This document shows, piece by piece, positions 43,421-50,941 of a stretch of DNA of 64,000 bases; positions within the stretch are counted from its first letter, which is position 1, and every line of letters begins with the position of its first letter. The stretch lies in assembly GCF_024213665.1 (NCBI RefSeq), contig NZ_JANAVP010000024.1, positions 43,869 through 107,868 of the forward strand, given 5' to 3'. The stretch comes from Streptomyces sp. A3M-1-3 (lineage in GTDB: Bacteria > Actinomycetota > Actinomycetes > Streptomycetales > Streptomycetaceae). The notes beneath the pieces were generated by a model. It was not told the origin of the DNA and made no database searches. It worked only from the letters and a program-made list of their open reading frames with translations. Both the position numbers and the translations under genes were made by a program.

Positions 43421-43915
43421 CTACACCACCTGGTGCAGCCACCGCACGGGGGCGCCCTCACCCGCGTAGCGGAAAGGTTCCAGTTCGTCGTCCCAGGGCT
43501 TGCCCAGGAGCTTGGCGATCTCCGCCTCGAGGTCGGTCTCGCCGCGGGCCGAGCGGGCCAGGGCCGCGCGCAGCCGGTCCTCGGGGATGAGGATGTCGCC
43601 GTGGATGCCGGTGACGGCGTGGAAGATGCCCAGTTCGGGCGTGGAGCTGTACCGCTCGCCCTCCGCGGTGGGGCACGGCTCGGCCGTCACCTCGAAGCGC
43701 AGCAGATGCCAGCCGCGCAGCGCGGAGGCCAGCTTGGAGGCGGTGCCGGATTCGGCCTGCCAGGAGAATTCGGCTCGCCAGGTGCCGGGCGAGGCCGGCT
43801 GTCTGATCCAGTCGAGATTCACACGCACGCCGAGGACGCCCGCTACTGCCCATTCGACGTGCGGGCACAGCGCGCGGGGGGCGGAGTGTACGTACAGAAC
43901 TCCACGTGTCGTCAC
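43421..43915 (-). CDS. DUF3145-family protein
   Basis: Conserved actinobacterial protein of 164 residues, TTRGVLYVHSAPRALCPHVEWAV at the start (GTG 43915), then LRFEVTAEPCPTAEGERY, LGIFHAVTGIHGDILIPEDRL and a C-terminal PWDDELEPFRYAG. This is the DUF3145 pattern. The family has no known function. No signal peptide or membrane segment is seen. It lies downstream of a divergent region shared with the GDSL lipoprotein gene, and 40 bases upstream of the oxidoreductase remnant on the same strand. Confidence 0.88.
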   Translation of the reverse strand: MTTRGVLYVHSAPRALCPHVEWAVAGVLGVRVNLDWIRQPASPGTWRAEFSWQAESGTASKLASALRGWHLLRFEVTAEPCPTAEGERYSSTPELGIFHAVTGIHGDILIPEDRLRAALARSARGETDLEAEIAKLLGKPWDDELEPFRYAGEGAPVRWLHQVV

Positions 43916-44196
43916 GGGGACCTCCAGTGTGGGACGAGGTTCGCCATCCCCAGCGGCCTCGATCCCTTACCGCTCCCGAGGTCACCAATAGTAAACAGCA
44001 TCCGGAGTGAATCTCCTGAAAACGGACAGTATGTGACGTGATGTAATTTACCGGAGCCGTGTGGCTTGACTGCCACGGGGAAAAGCTACCGTGCGCCGGG
44101 GGCGGAGGTGTGACGTACTGTCGGTCCAGGGGGCGGTAAACACCAAGCTTTCACCCAGCAGGACGCCACCGGACCGGGTAACGAGGGGGCCAGGGG

Positions 44197-45117
44197 ATGC
44201 GGGAGACCGTGCGCAGCTGCCGCGGACGCGCCGCCGTCGCAGGAGCGACGGCGGCGGCGCTTGTGCTGGTCGGGGCACTCGCCGGGTGCGAAGGGGCGGG
44301 CGACCAGGGCAGCGGGCGGCAGGCTTCGGCCGCGGGCGGGCGGCCCTCTCCCAAGCCGACGCCGCGCTGGGACCCGAGCCCGGGGTCGATCGCCGCTGTG
44401 GGTGACTCCATCACCCGGGGATTCGATGCGTGTTCGGTGCTCTCCGACTGCCCGGAGGCGTCCTGGGCCACCGGTACGGACGCGCAGGTGCGCTCTCTCG
44501 CCTCGCGACTGCTCGGGGACTCGGTGGTCTCGACGCGCAGTTGGAATTACGCGCGGACCGGCGCCCGGATGGCCGATCTCGCCGCCCAGATGAAGATCGC
44601 GGTCGAGAACCGGCCAGAACTGGTCACGGTGATGGTCGGTGCGAACGACGCCTGCCGCGATTCGGTCGCCGCGATGACGCCGGTGGCCGATTTCCGCGCC
44701 GGCTTCGAGGCGGCGATGAAGGCGCTGCGCGGCGAGCTGCCGAAGGCGCAGGTGTACGTGACGAGCGTGCCCGACCTGAAGCGGCTCTGGTCGCAGGGGC
44801 GCGGCAATCCGCTCGGCAAGCAGATCTGGAAGCTGGGGATCTGCCGGTCGATGCTGGGCGACGCGGAGGCCACGGACGGTGCGGCGGGCGCGCGGCGGGA
44901 CGCGGTGCAGCAGCGGGTCATGGAGTACAACCAGGCGCTCGGGGACATGTGCCGGAAGGACCTGTACTGCCGCTACGACGGCGGGGCGGTCTTCGCCTAC
45001 CGCTTCACGGGTGAGCAGTTGAGCCACTGGGACTGGTTCCACCCCAGCAAGAACGGCCAGAACCGGCTGGCGGAGATGGCCTACCGCAACGTGACGGCCG
45101 CGGAGCCGCCCGCGTAG
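44197..45117 (+). CDS. SGNH/GDSL hydrolase lipoprotein
   Basis: Extracellular esterase/lipase-like lipoprotein of 306 residues. The signal peptide ends with lipobox ALAGC (Cys 31), followed by a Ser/Gly/Pro-rich spacer. Block I contains AVGDSITRGF (nucleophile Ser 71), block III VGANDACRD (Asn) and block V HWDWFHPSKNGQ (Asp and His). Four further cysteines (DACS, SDC, GIC, MCRKDLYC) may form disulfides. Substrate is unknown; relatives act on acetylated sugars or lipids. A TTGAC element at 44066 and TACCGT at 44087 could form part of its promoter, but the spacing is short. Confidence 0.9.
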   Translation: MRETVRSCRGRAAVAGATAAALVLVGALAGCEGAGDQGSGRQASAAGGRPSPKPTPRWDPSPGSIAAVGDSITRGFDACSVLSDCPEASWATGTDAQVRSLASRLLGDSVVSTRSWNYARTGARMADLAAQMKIAVENRPELVTVMVGANDACRDSVAAMTPVADFRAGFEAAMKALRGELPKAQVYVTSVPDLKRLWSQGRGNPLGKQIWKLGICRSMLGDAEATDGAAGARRDAVQQRVMEYNQALGDMCRKDLYCRYDGGAVFAYRFTGEQLSHWDWFHPSKNGQNRLAEMAYRNVTAAEPPA

Positions 45118-45280
45118 GTCCGACGACGCGCGCCCCGGCTCCTGGACCGGCCGGGGAACGGTGGCCGCCTCGCCCCGGTCCTCGTACCCGTACTGCGCGG
45201 CGAAGCCGTGCCGGCACACTTACGGGTGATCCTCACCAGGAATGAAGCCGGGATGACACCGCCGGTGGTACCGTCGCCGT

Positions 45281-45538
45281 ATGAGCAACGTCACGCGCAA
45301 GTACTCGATCAGCATGCCCGAAGACCTTGCGGAAACCGTGCGAGCACGAACGGGGCCGGGCGGATTCTCAGCGTTCGTCACCGCGGCGGTTGCGCGTCAG
45401 ATGGAGCGCGAGCAGCTCCGTGAGCTCATCGACGCCGCAGAGGCCGAACACGGCCCCGTGGACCGTCAGGCGGTTGAAGAGGCGCGCGCAGCCCTGCGGG
45501 CGAATGACCGGCGCGACTCCGGTTCAGCCGCCGCGTGA
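45281..45538 (+). CDS. Ribbon-helix-helix antitoxin
   Basis: Protein of 85 residues. RKYSISMPEDLAETVRARTGPGGFSAFVTAAV at the N-terminus has the strand-helix-helix pattern of RHH antitoxins. The C-terminal helix LRELIDAAEAEHGPVDRQAVEEA is acidic and would contact the toxin. It overlaps the PIN-domain gene that follows by four bases (GTGA), the standard antitoxin-first order. Probably autoregulatory. Confidence 0.82.
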   Translation: MSNVTRKYSISMPEDLAETVRARTGPGGFSAFVTAAVARQMEREQLRELIDAAEAEHGPVDRQAVEEARAALRANDRRDSGSAAA

Positions 45539-45933
45539 CGGCCGGCGGCACTCTGGTTCTGGACAGCGAGGGCCTCTCCAAGACCGTGAGCCGCGATCCC
45601 TCCCTGACCGCATGGCTGGTCGCTGCCGAGGAAGAGGACACCAGGGTCATCACGTCAGCGGCCACTCTGGTCGAGGCGCGCGACCCGCGAATTCCTCAGC
45701 CCCGCTTCGACTGGGCACTCTCCCGTATCCACGTCGAGCCGGTCAGCGAGGAGATTGCCCGGGCCGCCTCAAAACTGCTCGCGGCCGCCAAGCTCCACGG
45801 CCACAAGTACGCCATCGACGCCATGCTGTCCGCCACCGCGCTCCGCTGCCCCGGCCCAGTCACCGTACTCACGTCGGACCCGGAGGACATCGCCCAGCTC
45901 TGCGGCGACCGCGTGCGCACCGTCAAGGTCTAG
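45535..45933 (+). CDS. PIN-domain (VapC-like) toxin
   Basis: PIN ribonuclease of 132 residues from GTG 45535. The acidic quartet that binds Mg2+ is recognisable: Asp in LVLDSEGLSK (residue about 9), Glu in AATLVEARDP, Asp in HKYAIDAMLSATAL and Asp in LTSDPEDIAQL. VapC-type toxins cleave tRNA or rRNA. The gene is coupled to the RHH antitoxin upstream. Its last 11 bases overlap the convergent EI24 gene. Confidence 0.85.
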   Translation: MTAGGTLVLDSEGLSKTVSRDPSLTAWLVAAEEEDTRVITSAATLVEARDPRIPQPRFDWALSRIHVEPVSEEIARAASKLLAAAKLHGHKYAIDAMLSATALRCPGPVTVLTSDPEDIAQLCGDRVRTVKV

Positions 45934-46732
45934 TCGGCGGGGGCGCGCCCTTGTCCAGGGTGAGGGCCGCGCCGCCCACGGGGGTGGCGTCCGGGTCGTC
46001 GTCCACCAGGTCGCGGGCCATGAGCGTCGCGCCTGCGACCGCCCCCGGCATGAGGAAGACCGCCACCAGCGGGACCAGGAACGCCAGCACCAGCGGGACG
46101 CCGAAGCCGAGGGCCAGCATGCGGCGTTGGCGCAGCATCGCGAGCCGGGCCTTCTGGTCGATGCGGCGGCGCTGAAGGGCCACGGCCGTCAGTTCGTGGG
46201 CGAGGAAGAACCCGGAGACGCAGAAACCGATCACCGGGACCACGGTCTGGCCGACGACCGGGATGAAGCCGAGGGCGAAGAGCACGATGCCGTAGCAGAC
46301 GACCCGTACCAGGATCCGCAGGCTGTCCCGGGCGGAGACCCACAGCTCGCGCCACAGCGGAAGGCCGGACTCCGGCGCGGTGCCGCCCTCCCCGATGTCG
46401 ACCTGTTCGGAGAGCGACTCGTAGAAGGGCTGGCCGATCAGCAGGGTCACCGCGGTGAAGGTGATCACCGCGAGGAACAGGCCGAGCGCGAAGAGGAGGG
46501 CGGTCAGGAAACCACGGAAGAGACCGCTCCACGGCGAGGACCAGTCGTCGGCGAAGGGGGTGGCCCAGGCGGTGAGGTCGTCGGCGCCGTAGCCGAGTCC
46601 GACGAGGGCGCCGACGTACAGCCCGAGGGCGACCAGCCCGGGGAGCAGGCCGAAGCCGAACCAGCGGCCGTGCCGGCCGACCCAGCGCTGGCCCTTCATC
46701 AGATAGCCGAAGCCTGTCCCTAGATCACGCAT
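45923..46732 (-). CDS. EI24/CysZ-like integral membrane protein
   Basis: Membrane protein of 269 residues with about six hydrophobic segments, including FGFGLLPGLVALGLYVGALVGLGYG and FALGLFLAVITFTAVTLLIGQPFYESLSEQ, the EI24 hallmark. LGFIPVVGQTVVPVIGFCVSGFFLAHELTAV follows. The relative CysZ imports sulfate in enterobacteria, but actinobacterial EI24 proteins have not been shown to do so. No cysteine biosynthesis genes are nearby. ATG 46732 is the start. Confidence 0.87.
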   Translation of the reverse strand: MRDLGTGFGYLMKGQRWVGRHGRWFGFGLLPGLVALGLYVGALVGLGYGADDLTAWATPFADDWSSPWSGLFRGFLTALLFALGLFLAVITFTAVTLLIGQPFYESLSEQVDIGEGGTAPESGLPLWRELWVSARDSLRILVRVVCYGIVLFALGFIPVVGQTVVPVIGFCVSGFFLAHELTAVALQRRRIDQKARLAMLRQRRMLALGFGVPLVLAFLVPLVAVFLMPGAVAGATLMARDLVDDDPDATPVGGAALTLDKGAPPPTRP

Positions 46733-46899
46733 GCGCCCAGCCTATCCGGAGCCCGCGCGCCCACTTCGGGCACGTGACCACGGTGGCGCAGGAGGCGGGA
46801 AGGCCCCCTTGTTGTACGGCAGTTGAACCGTGTAAGACCTCGCGTACGGACATTCCCTCCCCTGGAGGTACGCGTGGGCACGTCCCCTCCCGTCCGGTC

Positions 46900-47130
46900 C
46901 ACGCGGCGGCCCCGACCGGGTACGTCGCACCGTACGGGGATCTGGCGCTGCGGCTGACCGACCCGAAGGTACTGGCCGCCGTCAACTCCCTGCTGGCGCA
47001 AGGCGTCCGGGTGGCGCGGGCCACGGACGGCAGCGCCTTGATTCCGTCGTCCGCGCGCAAGCAGGCGCGGGTGCTGGCGGACCGTTACGGGGTGGTCTTC
47101 GAGGGCCCTGCTGACGTCAGCCGGGTGATG
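46900..47130 (+). pseudogene. Orphan coding fragment of unknown function
   Basis: About 70 codons with strong streptomycete codon bias read PYGDLALRLTDPKVLAAV, LLAQGVRVARATDGSALI and KQARVLADRYGVVFEG. No plausible start codon with a ribosome site precedes it, and the frame has no stop before running through the Ohr terminator. It therefore looks like the leftover end of a larger, unidentified gene. The remainder of the space between 46733 and 47195 holds nothing I recognise. Confidence 0.4.
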
Positions 47131-47132
47131 CG

Positions 47133-47172
47133 ACGAGGGCCGCATCCCGTGATGTCGGGATGCGGCCCTCGT
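47133..47172 (-). terminator. Terminator after ohr
   Basis: Perfect 17-bp inverted repeat (ACGAGGGCCGCATCCCG and complement, 6-base loop) 24 bases past the ohr stop at 47196. Confidence 0.85.
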
Positions 47173-47195
47173 ACGTACAGGCTCGGCGCTGTGCG

Positions 47196-47627
47196 TCAGG
47201 CGACGACGGAGAGCTCGACCTTGATGTTGCCGCGGGTGGCGCTGGAGTACGGGCAGACCTGGTGGGCCTTCTCGACCAGGGCCTTCGCGGTCGCCTCGTC
47301 CACGTTCGGGATGGTGGCCGAGATGGCGACCTCGAGGCCGAAACCGCCGGCCTCGGTCTTGCCGATGCCGACCTTCGCCGTCACGGTCGAGCCGGAGATG
47401 TCGGCCTTCTCCGCGCGGGCGACGACGCCCAGGGCGCCCTGGAAGCAGGCGCTGTAGCCGGCCGCGAAGAGCTGCTCCGGGTTGGTGCCGTTGCCACTGC
47501 CGCCGAGCTCCTTGGGCGGGTTGACGACGACGTCGAGCTTGCCGTCGTCGCTGGCGACGCGGCCGTCACGGCCGTTCTCGGCGGTGGCGACGGCGGTGTA
47601 AGCGACGGCTATGTTCTCGATGGACAT
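47196..47627 (-). CDS. ohr: Organic hydroperoxide resistance protein Ohr (OsmC family)
   Basis: Thiol peroxidase of 143 residues that detoxifies organic and fatty-acid hydroperoxides, re-reduced by lipoyl proteins. Both catalytic cysteines are present: FAAGYSACFQGAL and KAHQVCPYSSATRGN. NPPKELGGSGNGTNPEQLFAAG is the Ohr signature that separates it from OsmC. No adjacent OhrR is seen on the same strand; the nearest MarR-type gene is at 48785 beyond the CurA-like reductase. Confidence 0.94.
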   Translation of the reverse strand: MSIENIAVAYTAVATAENGRDGRVASDDGKLDVVVNPPKELGGSGNGTNPEQLFAAGYSACFQGALGVVARAEKADISGSTVTAKVGIGKTEAGGFGLEVAISATIPNVDEATAKALVEKAHQVCPYSSATRGNIKVELSVVA

Positions 47628-47691
47628 GTAGAAGCTTCCTCCTGTGGTTCGCCGCGACTCGCGCCCACGATCGCGGCGGCTGGGGTTGAGA

Positions 47692-48711
47692 CTATCGGGT
47701 GAAAGAAACGATCATCTTGCCGGTGTTCTCGCCGCGGAGCAGGCCGAGGAAGGCGTCCACGCCGTTCTCGATGCCCTCGACGACGGTCTCCGGGTGCTTG
47801 AGCTCGCCGGAGCGGAGCCAGCCGGAGACGTCCTGGACGAACTGCGGCTGAAGCGCGGCGTGGTCGCCGACGAGGATGCCCTGCAGTCGCAGCCGCTTTC
47901 CGATGACCAGCGCGAGGTTGCGCGGGCCGGGGGCGGGCTCGGTGTCGTTGTACTGGGCGATGGCGCCGCAGAGGGTGGCACGGCCGTGCACGTTCAGCGA
48001 GCCGATGGCCGCTTCGAGGTGGTCGCCGCCGACGTTGTCGAAGTAGACGTCGATGCCGTCGGGGGCTGCCTCGCGCAGCTGCTCCGCGACGGGGCCGTTC
48101 TTGTAGTTGAAGGCGGCGTCGAAGCCGTACTCCTCGACGAGGAGCTTGACCTTGTCGTCGGAACCGGCCGAGCCGATGACACGCGAGGCGCCCCGGAGCT
48201 TGGCCATCTGGCCGACCAGGCTGCCGACCGCACCGGCCGCGCCGGAGACGAACACGGCGTCGCCCTCCTTGAAGGAGGCGACCTCGAAGAGGCCGGCGTA
48301 GGCGGTCAGGCCCGGCATGCCGAGCACGCCGAGGTAGGCCGAGAGCGGGGCGAGCGAGGCGTCGACCTTGGTCGCGTGCTTGGCGGCCACGTCGGCGTAC
48401 TCGCGCCAGCCCAGGCCGTGCAGGACGTGGTCGCCGACCGCGAAGCCGTCCGCGTTCGAGGCGATGACCTCGCCGACCGCGCCGCCGTCCATCGGGTGGT
48501 CGAGCTGATAAGGCGGGATGTAGGACTTCACGTCGTTCATCCGGCCGCGCATGTACGGGTCCACCGACATGTGGAGGTTGCGGACCAGGATCCGGCCGGG
48601 GCCGGGCTCGGTGACCGGGGTCTCACGCAGGGCGAAGTCGCCGGGGGTCGGCCAGCCCTGGGGGCGGGCGACGAGGTGCCATTCGCGGCTGGTGGGGGGA
48701 AGGGCGGACAT
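47692..48711 (-). CDS. Zinc-independent MDR oxidoreductase (CurA-like enoyl/alkenal reductase)
   Basis: NADPH-dependent reductase of 339 residues in the leukotriene B4 12-dehydrogenase/CurA branch. It has MSVDPYMRGRMND near residue 50, the cofactor motif GAAGAVGSLVGQMAKLRGAS and the SAGSDDKVKLL stretch after it, and the late VYFDNVGGDHLEAAIG. The zinc-binding cysteines of alcohol dehydrogenases are absent. The family reduces the C=C of alpha,beta-unsaturated carbonyls. It is divergent from a MarR regulator, which probably controls it. Confidence 0.92.
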   Translation of the reverse strand: MSALPPTSREWHLVARPQGWPTPGDFALRETPVTEPGPGRILVRNLHMSVDPYMRGRMNDVKSYIPPYQLDHPMDGGAVGEVIASNADGFAVGDHVLHGLGWREYADVAAKHATKVDASLAPLSAYLGVLGMPGLTAYAGLFEVASFKEGDAVFVSGAAGAVGSLVGQMAKLRGASRVIGSAGSDDKVKLLVEEYGFDAAFNYKNGPVAEQLREAAPDGIDVYFDNVGGDHLEAAIGSLNVHGRATLCGAIAQYNDTEPAPGPRNLALVIGKRLRLQGILVGDHAALQPQFVQDVSGWLRSGELKHPETVVEGIENGVDAFLGLLRGENTGKMIVSFTR

Positions 48712-48734
48712 GCGGGGCAGCCTCCAATTAATAC

Positions 48735-48747
48735 TTCAGGACCTGAA
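48735..48747. promoter_or_regulatory. Candidate MarR operator
   Basis: Inverted repeat TTCAGG-A-CCTGAA in the 73-base space between the reductase and the divergent MarR gene, embedded in low-GC sequence that must contain both promoters. Confidence 0.55.
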
Positions 48748-48784
48748 ACAACGATGCCCCTAGATATTTCATGTTGTCAAGTAA

Positions 48785-49222
48785 ATGGGTACGCTGATGC
48801 CCATGGCCACCCGCGCAGACTCCCTGACCCTCGAGGTCGTCGAACTCATCGGCACCGTCGTGGCCCGCTACTACGAGGAGTACGACGAAGCGGCGGGCAA
48901 GCACCAGCTCACTGGGGCCCAGGCCCGGGTCCTGGGACTGCTGTCCATCGAGCCGCTGCCCATGCGCCGGATCGCGCAGAAACTGAAGTGCGAGCCGTCG
49001 AACGTCACCGGCATCATCGACCGGCTCGAAGCGCGCGGGCTGGTGGAGCGCCGCCCGGACCCGGCCGACCGCCGCGTCAAGCTCGCGGCGCCCACGGCCG
49101 AGGGCAGACAGACGGCGGCCCGGCTCAGGGACTCGCTGGACTTCGCGCGCGAGCCGCTGGCCGGGCTGTCGGTGGACGAGCGGACGGTACTGCGGGACCT
49201 GCTCAAGCGGATGCTGGGCTGA
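48785..49222 (+). CDS. MarR-family transcriptional regulator
   Basis: Winged-helix repressor of 145 residues. HTH region: LPMRRIAQKLKCEPSNVTGIIDRLEARGLVERRPDPADRRVKL, the full MarR recognition helix and wing. ATGs at 48785, 48797 and 48803 are in frame and none has a clear ribosome site, so the true start may be MATRADSL (48803) and the message may be nearly leaderless. A single Cys (LKCEPS) lies in the HTH, so simple Cys-based sensing as in OhrR (N-terminal Cys) is not evident. It probably represses the divergent CurA-like gene. Confidence 0.9.
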   Translation: MGTLMPMATRADSLTLEVVELIGTVVARYYEEYDEAAGKHQLTGAQARVLGLLSIEPLPMRRIAQKLKCEPSNVTGIIDRLEARGLVERRPDPADRRVKLAAPTAEGRQTAARLRDSLDFAREPLAGLSVDERTVLRDLLKRMLG

Positions 49223-49223
49223 G

Positions 49224-49252
49224 CTCTCGGCTCTCGGCTCTCGGCTCTCGGC
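49224..49252. repeat. Heptamer tandem repeat
   Basis: Four copies of CTCTCGG directly after the MarR stop codon, between two convergent genes. Probably slippage-derived. Confidence 0.7.
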
Positions 49253-49270
49253 CGCAGTTTCAGCCGCAGG

Positions 49271-49975
49271 TCAGGTGCACCACCACAGGAATCGGACGCA
49301 GGTCTCGCTCGGCTCCGGCTCCGGCTCGGGCGGCGGAGCCGTGGTCGGTTCGGCGGAGGGACCGCCCTTGGACTCACTGGCATCCGGATCCGGGTCGGGG
49401 TCCGGGTCGGGGTCCGGGTCCGGCACCTGGGACGGCGAGGAGGAGGACGGGCTCTCGGTGACCTCGGCGGGCTCCGAAGGGCTCGGCTCCGCACGGGTGG
49501 TCGGGGCCGCGTCCGCACTGCCCGACGACCGGACCGTCGGCTTGGCGGTGACCTCACCGACCGGCTCGGGCGCCTCGATCCCGGACGGCTCGACGACGGG
49601 CTGCTCCGGCGGCACGTCGTCCTCCTGCACGACGGTCGAGGCCCGGTCCTCACCGGGCTTCTCCATCGCGAGTTCGGCGAAGCTCAGCGCGCCGGCCGCG
49701 AGGACCAGCCCCAGCGAGCCGAACATCACCTTCCGGTTCCGCCGGCGCCGTGAGCGTGCGGCCGCCCGTCCCGGGGTCCGCCGCGTGGCGGCGGCCGGCC
49801 GTGGGGAGGCGCGGCGATGGCCCGCCGGTTCAACGACTCCCAGATCGAAATCGAAGGCGTCCTGAACGGCGGGGTCTACGGCATCGGTTCGCCGGAGCTC
49901 CTCAGTGGGGGTCCCGCACCCGGCACAGGCGAGGGCGCCGTTGAGGTGCCGCCGGCACGCGTGGCAGTAATCCAT
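49271..49975 (-). CDS. SCO2400-family membrane protein
   Basis: Protein of 234 residues. The N-terminus MDYCHACRRHLNGALACAGCG, with two CxxC pairs, is diagnostic for the SCO2400 family and suggests a zinc ribbon. A basic segment (SRRRRNRK) precedes one membrane helix (VMFGSLGLVLAAGALSFA, about 83-100). The outer part is a Pro/Ser/Glu-rich disordered tail with a DPDPDP run and ends CVRFLWWCT, where the two Cys could pair. So a cytoplasmic metal-binding head is tied to an extracellular stalk. Function is unknown. Confidence 0.85.
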   Translation of the reverse strand: MDYCHACRRHLNGALACAGCGTPTEELRRTDAVDPAVQDAFDFDLGVVEPAGHRRASPRPAAATRRTPGRAAARSRRRRNRKVMFGSLGLVLAAGALSFAELAMEKPGEDRASTVVQEDDVPPEQPVVEPSGIEAPEPVGEVTAKPTVRSSGSADAAPTTRAEPSPSEPAEVTESPSSSSPSQVPDPDPDPDPDPDPDASESKGGPSAEPTTAPPPEPEPEPSETCVRFLWWCT

Positions 49976-50087
49976 GGCGCCCGCAGGCTATGCGGCTCAA
50001 TGACACGAGCGGGAGCCGAGACTGTGAAGGTTCAGTGTGGAACCTCTGATTCCCCGGCGGGTCCGCAAGCCGGGCAGGATGGACGCC

Positions 50088-50663
50088 ATGACACTTTTCG
50101 GTCCGCGCGAATTCCAGCTCGTGCTGCTCCGCCGGATGGCAGATCACCAGCCCGGTCTGGTCGAAGAGGCCCGGCACGAACTGGGCGCCTCCCTTGCCGA
50201 GATGCGCGAGGCCAACCGCCGCTGGCAGGCCATGGTCCGCTCCCCCCGGGGACGCGGCGCGGTCGGGCGCTACCGCTCGGTGCTGGGCGCGCCCGAGTCC
50301 TCCGTACAGCGGAAGATCGGCGATCTGGAGTGCGAGGCGCTGCTGTGGCCCGTGCCGCTCTGGCCGGATCTGCGCTTCGAAGTGCTGACCGCACCGACCG
50401 GCGCCGTATGGAACGAATGGCTGATCCGCGCACCGGGCGCTCCGGGGCCGGCGCTGCGTACGTCGGCGGATCTGCGGCCCTGGTCGTGCACGGTCGACGA
50501 GGTGGCGCGGGCGTTCGCCCCGGCCCGTCCGATGGAGGGCACCGCCCCCACCCGCTGGCGGCTCGCCTTCACCGCGCCGGACGGCGAGGGCGAGCGGCAC
50601 GACGTGGTGGCGGAGTTCACCTGGGGTCTGCTCCAGCGCACAGCGGCGACGCCGGTGCGGTGA
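50088..50663 (+). CDS. Conserved hypothetical protein
   Basis: Unrecognised protein of about 191 residues, MTLFGPREFQLVLLRRMAD at ATG 50088 (an ATG at 50079 is also possible). It has no signal peptide, membrane helix or known catalytic motif. The middle has ARHELGASLAEMREANRRW, probably helical, and a Trp-rich core (ALLWPVPLWPDLRFEVL, GAVWNEWLIR). It is divergent from the SCO2400-family gene. Codon use is normal for the genome, so it is probably expressed. Confidence 0.65.
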   Translation: MTLFGPREFQLVLLRRMADHQPGLVEEARHELGASLAEMREANRRWQAMVRSPRGRGAVGRYRSVLGAPESSVQRKIGDLECEALLWPVPLWPDLRFEVLTAPTGAVWNEWLIRAPGAPGPALRTSADLRPWSCTVDEVARAFAPARPMEGTAPTRWRLAFTAPDGEGERHDVVAEFTWGLLQRTAATPVR

Positions 50664-50941
50664 CCGGACGACGCCGGCGAGCCGGGGTCCCGCGACGCGG
50701 CCGGTGCGAACAGGGAAACGGTCAGCGCAGCCCCTGCCGAGCCGTCAGCACCACTTGCCTTTCCGCCTGGTGACGTCCCGGCAGCGGGCGCGGCCGGGAC
50801 ACGGGCGATACGGAAGACCACCCTTGTGCAGCACCCCCGACCGGCGCAGCCCAGCGCGCGCCTTCCCCGGACTGCCGCGCACGATGCGGTAACAGGGACG
50901 CCGTCCGGCCGTCCGCGTCAGCGCTCTCGGGAGGATCTGCC

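Noticed and set aside
44066..44092. TTGACT/TACCGT promoter for the GDSL lipoprotein
   Set aside because: The spacer is only 15 bases, too short for a confident call; mentioned in the gene entry only.
49380..49440. Regular repeats resembling a tiny CRISPR or satellite
   Set aside because: They are in-frame GGGTCC/GGATCC units encoding the DPDPDP stalk of the SCO2400-family protein; there are no spacers and no cas genes anywhere in the window.
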